Shown in pieces: positions 5,284-6,483 of a DNA stretch of 6,483 bases (position 1 is its first letter; each line of letters begins with the position of its first letter). The notes beneath the pieces were generated by a model that saw only the letters and a program-made list of their open reading frames with translations, was not told the origin of the DNA and made no database searches. The position numbers were made by a program, and so were the translations under genes. Origin of the DNA: an uncultured Chloroflexota bacterium (GTDB taxonomy: Bacteria; Chloroflexota; Anaerolineae; Aggregatilineales; Phototrophicaceae); assembly GCA_937870805.1 (NCBI GenBank), contig CALMZT010000012.1, forward strand, positions 1-6,483, in the 5' to 3' direction.

Positions 5284-5748
5284 TTAAGGTGTATTTTTTC
5301 GATTCTTGCCGTGTACGAGTGGATTGCCCACATTCCAGTACACGGTCTGCTTAATTTTGCTTATTTTCCATCCTTCTGTCGTCTTTTGCAAAGTATGGGT
5401 GTAGTAACCATACGTATCATAGCGTTCATCACGGTCGATGAGCGAACGATAGATAACGGCGTTGGAGATACAAATCGCTTCATCACCATCGATAGTAATC
5501 AGGTGATTGGTGCTGAGATGCTGCGTTTTGACATCCTGTAAGGTGCTGCTGCGGCTGGTGACGTACTCATCGGCTTTGAGGTTGCCCGGCGGTTCGCCGC
5601 GAAAATCGGAGTAGTCGGTTTCGATTTCATCTGTCAAACAAGTACGCAGCAAGTCCCAATCTTTGATGTCGAAGGCTCTGGCGAAGCGCAAAACGGTGTC
5701 GGTGATTTCGGCTCGATCTAGCAGCAATTGTAGGCTATTGGTATTCAT
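5284..5748 (-). CDS. SnoaL-like (NTF2-fold) protein
   Basis: A 154-residue protein with the SnoaL_4 pattern: an N-terminal helix pair LLLDRAEITDTVLRFARAFD (8-27), K29DWDLLRTCLTDEIETDY (to 46), then the cone-shaped beta sheet with TQHLSTNH (75-82), DGDEAICISN (87-96) and a C-terminal strand ending ISKIKQTVYWNVG. NTF2-fold members include isomerases, dehydratases and hydrolases acting on small hydrophobic molecules; H77, H82 and D45 line up with positions often near the pocket. It opens the operon with the kinase and DUF6285 genes. ATG 5748 is chosen because GAGG (5757-5754) lies 5 nt upstream; a TTG-initiated extension to 5766 is possible but would include that site. A role in processing the acyl substrate or an intermediate is plausible from context only. 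Its leader is part of a tandem repeat (5742-5816). Confidence 0.82.
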   Translation of the reverse strand: MNTNSLQLLLDRAEITDTVLRFARAFDIKDWDLLRTCLTDEIETDYSDFRGEPPGNLKADEYVTSRSSTLQDVKTQHLSTNHLITIDGDEAICISNAVIYRSLIDRDERYDTYGYYTHTLQKTTEGWKISKIKQTVYWNVGNPLVHGKNRKNTP

Positions 5749-5816
5749 CAACGCCTCATCCTTCAAATCTATCTAGCAAGGCTTCTCACCTTCCAAAACT
5801 ATTCATCAGGGCTTCT
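5742..5816. repeat. degenerate 29-30-bp tandem repeat over the SnoaL-gene start
   Basis: Imperfect units start at 5742, 5770 and 5800. TATTCATCA at 5742-5750 recurs at 5800-5808 and, diverged as TATCTAGCA, at 5770-5778. CCTTC recurs at 5760 and 5789, and GGCTTCT at 5780-5786 and 5810-5816. Read on the minus strand, the first unit holds the real ribosome site and ATG; the third holds a second ATGAATA. Confidence 0.65.
5786..5806 (-). other. six-codon upstream ORF in the SnoaL-gene leader
   Basis: On the minus strand ATG 5806-5804 opens a frame reading MNSFGR and stopping at TGA 5788-5786, 37 bp before the SnoaL start codon. It exists because the repeat duplicates the start-codon sequence ATGAATA. 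Its ribosome site is weak (only AAG-type purines upstream). It may be a small leader peptide or a chance result of the duplication. Confidence 0.25.
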
Positions 5817-5846
5817 TATCGTTTCTTCTAGCTTACCTTTTACCGA

Positions 5847-5875
5847 TTGGCGCGCCAAAATTGGCAAGTTATACT
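5847..5875 (+). promoter_or_regulatory. promoter and overlapping palindromic operator of the acyl-CoA dehydrogenase gene
   Basis: TTGGCG (5847-5852, 4 of 6 to TTGACA) and TATACT (5870-5875, 5 of 6 to TATAAT) are 17 bp apart. The same DNA has three alternating half-sites, TTGGC (5847-5851), GCCAA (5854-5858) and TTGGC (5861-5865), each 7 bp from the next; the first two form the perfect 12-bp palindrome TTGGCGCGCCAA. A repressor bound there would cover the -35 and spacer. Because the palindrome is symmetric, a -35 for the opposite operon is also possible, but the matching -10 (TAAGCT, 5835-5830) is poor. Confidence 0.6.
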
Positions 5876-5890
5876 CCTCAAAAATAATGC

Positions 5891-5895
5891 AAGGA
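5891..5895 (+). promoter_or_regulatory. ribosome binding site of the acyl-CoA dehydrogenase gene
   Basis: AAGGA lies 6 nt upstream of ATG 5902 and fixes the start of the truncated gene. Confidence 0.65.
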
Positions 5896-5901
5896 TATTT
5901 T

Positions 5902-6483
5902 ATGGATTTTTCGACACCTTCTCATGTTCAGGATCTGGCGCGGCGTGTACGGCATTTTGTCGACGATGAAGTACTGCCGATGGAAAAATATGTGATGCAG
6001 CATGACGAACTGCCGATGGATATGCTGCAAGCGGTACGCCAAAAAGCCAAAGCCGCCGGGTTATGGGCGCCGACCATGCCACCGGAACTTGGTGGGTTGG
6101 GGCTGCCGCTGCAAGACTGGATGACGGTGTTTGAAGCCGCCGGACGCAGCCTGTTAGGTCCACTGTCAATTCACTGTGGCGCGCCCGATGAGGGTAACAT
6201 GCATCTGCTGCACACGTATGCCAGCGAAGAACAACAGAAACGCTACTTGAAGCCGCTGGTAGCAGGCGAGATTTTCTCCGGCTTTTCGATGACTGAGCCA
6301 CCGCCGGGTGCGGGCAGTGACCCGACGATGCTGCAAACGACAGCCGTGCGCGATGGTGATGAGTGGGTCATTAACGGGCACAAGTGGTTTACGTCGAATG
6401 GCGAAGTCGCTTCCTTCCTGATTATCATGGCGCGCACGAACCCCGATGTGCCCGCACATAAAGGCGCGACGCTGTTCCTCGCG
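5902..6483 (+). CDS. ACAD11-like acyl-CoA dehydrogenase, N-terminal part (truncated by window end)
   Basis: The frame stays open from ATG 5902 to the end of the window (194 codons), about half of a normal acyl-CoA dehydrogenase. Residues 1-120 are the alpha-helical N-terminal domain, with LWAPTMPPELGGLGL (54-68). The middle beta domain begins with the FAD/substrate signature F125SGFSMTEP, continues with G138SDPTML, and has VINGHKWFTSNG (156-167). GAPDEGNMHLLHTYASEEQQ (93-112) matches the APDTGNME.L..YG..EQ block typical of ACAD10/ACAD11 and related bacterial proteins rather than short-chain dehydrogenases. In the LvaC/ACAD11 scheme the enzyme takes a 4-phosphoacyl-CoA, eliminates phosphate and gives an enoyl-CoA that can enter beta-oxidation. 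It diverges from the kinase operon, sharing a 153-bp intergenic region with an operator. The catalytic base and C-terminus lie beyond the window. Family certain; the phosphoacyl substrate is inferred. Confidence 0.92.
   Translation, partial: MDFSTPSHVQDLARRVRHFVDDEVLPMEKYVMQHDELPMDMLQAVRQKAKAAGLWAPTMPPELGGLGLPLQDWMTVFEAAGRSLLGPLSIHCGAPDEGNMHLLHTYASEEQQKRYLKPLVAGEIFSGFSMTEPPPGAGSDPTMLQTTAVRDGDEWVINGHKWFTSNGEVASFLIIMARTNPDVPAHKGATLFLA

Noticed and set aside
5742..5830. CRISPR-like array
   Set aside because: The units are degenerate and contiguous without unique spacers, and they overlap a start codon.
5900..6459. Minus-strand frames opposite the acyl-CoA dehydrogenase
   Set aside because: The plus-strand frame carries unmistakable dehydrogenase motifs from its ATG to the window end.

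Overview
The window looks like a chromosomal piece from a mesophilic, free-living bacterium, most probably a member of the Chloroflexota (Anaerolineae-like). That assignment is an inference. It rests on the secreted SH3/FecR/LysM protein with a cysteine-bearing N-terminal region of a type I associate with that phylum, on an acyl-CoA dehydrogenase/phosphotransferase/DUF6285 locus, and on a tRNA without an encoded CCA. Nothing in the window proves the taxon.

Left part (1-1831), distinctly AT-rich: an open but unrecognised frame runs in from the left edge (2-295, low confidence). It is followed by a tRNA-Phe(GAA) gene (348-419) with a good sigma-70-type promoter and a bidirectional terminator. 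Next is a divergent pair: a small XRE/Cro-type repressor (minus strand, 472-807) and a zinc-finger HNH endonuclease (plus strand, 955-1770), closed by an intrinsic terminator. The 147-bp region between the pair carries inverted TTTACA/TGTAAA half-sites that coincide with candidate promoter elements. The pair looks like a small accessory or phage-derived module beside a tRNA gene, but no integrase or att repeat is visible.

Middle part (1832-3845): a monocistronic gene for a secreted modular protein. Its order is signal peptide, cysteine-containing N-terminal region, SH3b-like, FecR-like, LysM and Ig/FN3-like regions. Its 3' end converges on the next operon through a 12-bp-stem hairpin that contains the neighbour's stop codon.

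Right part (3842-6483): a catabolic locus with two arms. On the minus strand a tightly packed three-gene operon (gaps of 2-3 bp) encodes a SnoaL-like/NTF2-fold protein, an APH-fold phosphotransferase and a DUF6285 protein. Diverging from it on the plus strand is an ACAD11-like acyl-CoA dehydrogenase, cut by the window end. Kinase, small DUF6285-type partner and ACAD11-like dehydrogenase are the parts used in bacterial levulinate/4-hydroxyvalerate catabolism (LvaA, LvaB, LvaC) and, as a fusion, in mammalian ACAD10/ACAD11. The locus is therefore best read as a 4-hydroxyacyl-CoA phosphorylation/isomerisation module. The divergent promoter region holds a compact three-half-site palindromic operator overlapping the dehydrogenase promoter, and a roughly 29-bp tandem repeat that duplicates the translation start region of the SnoaL gene.
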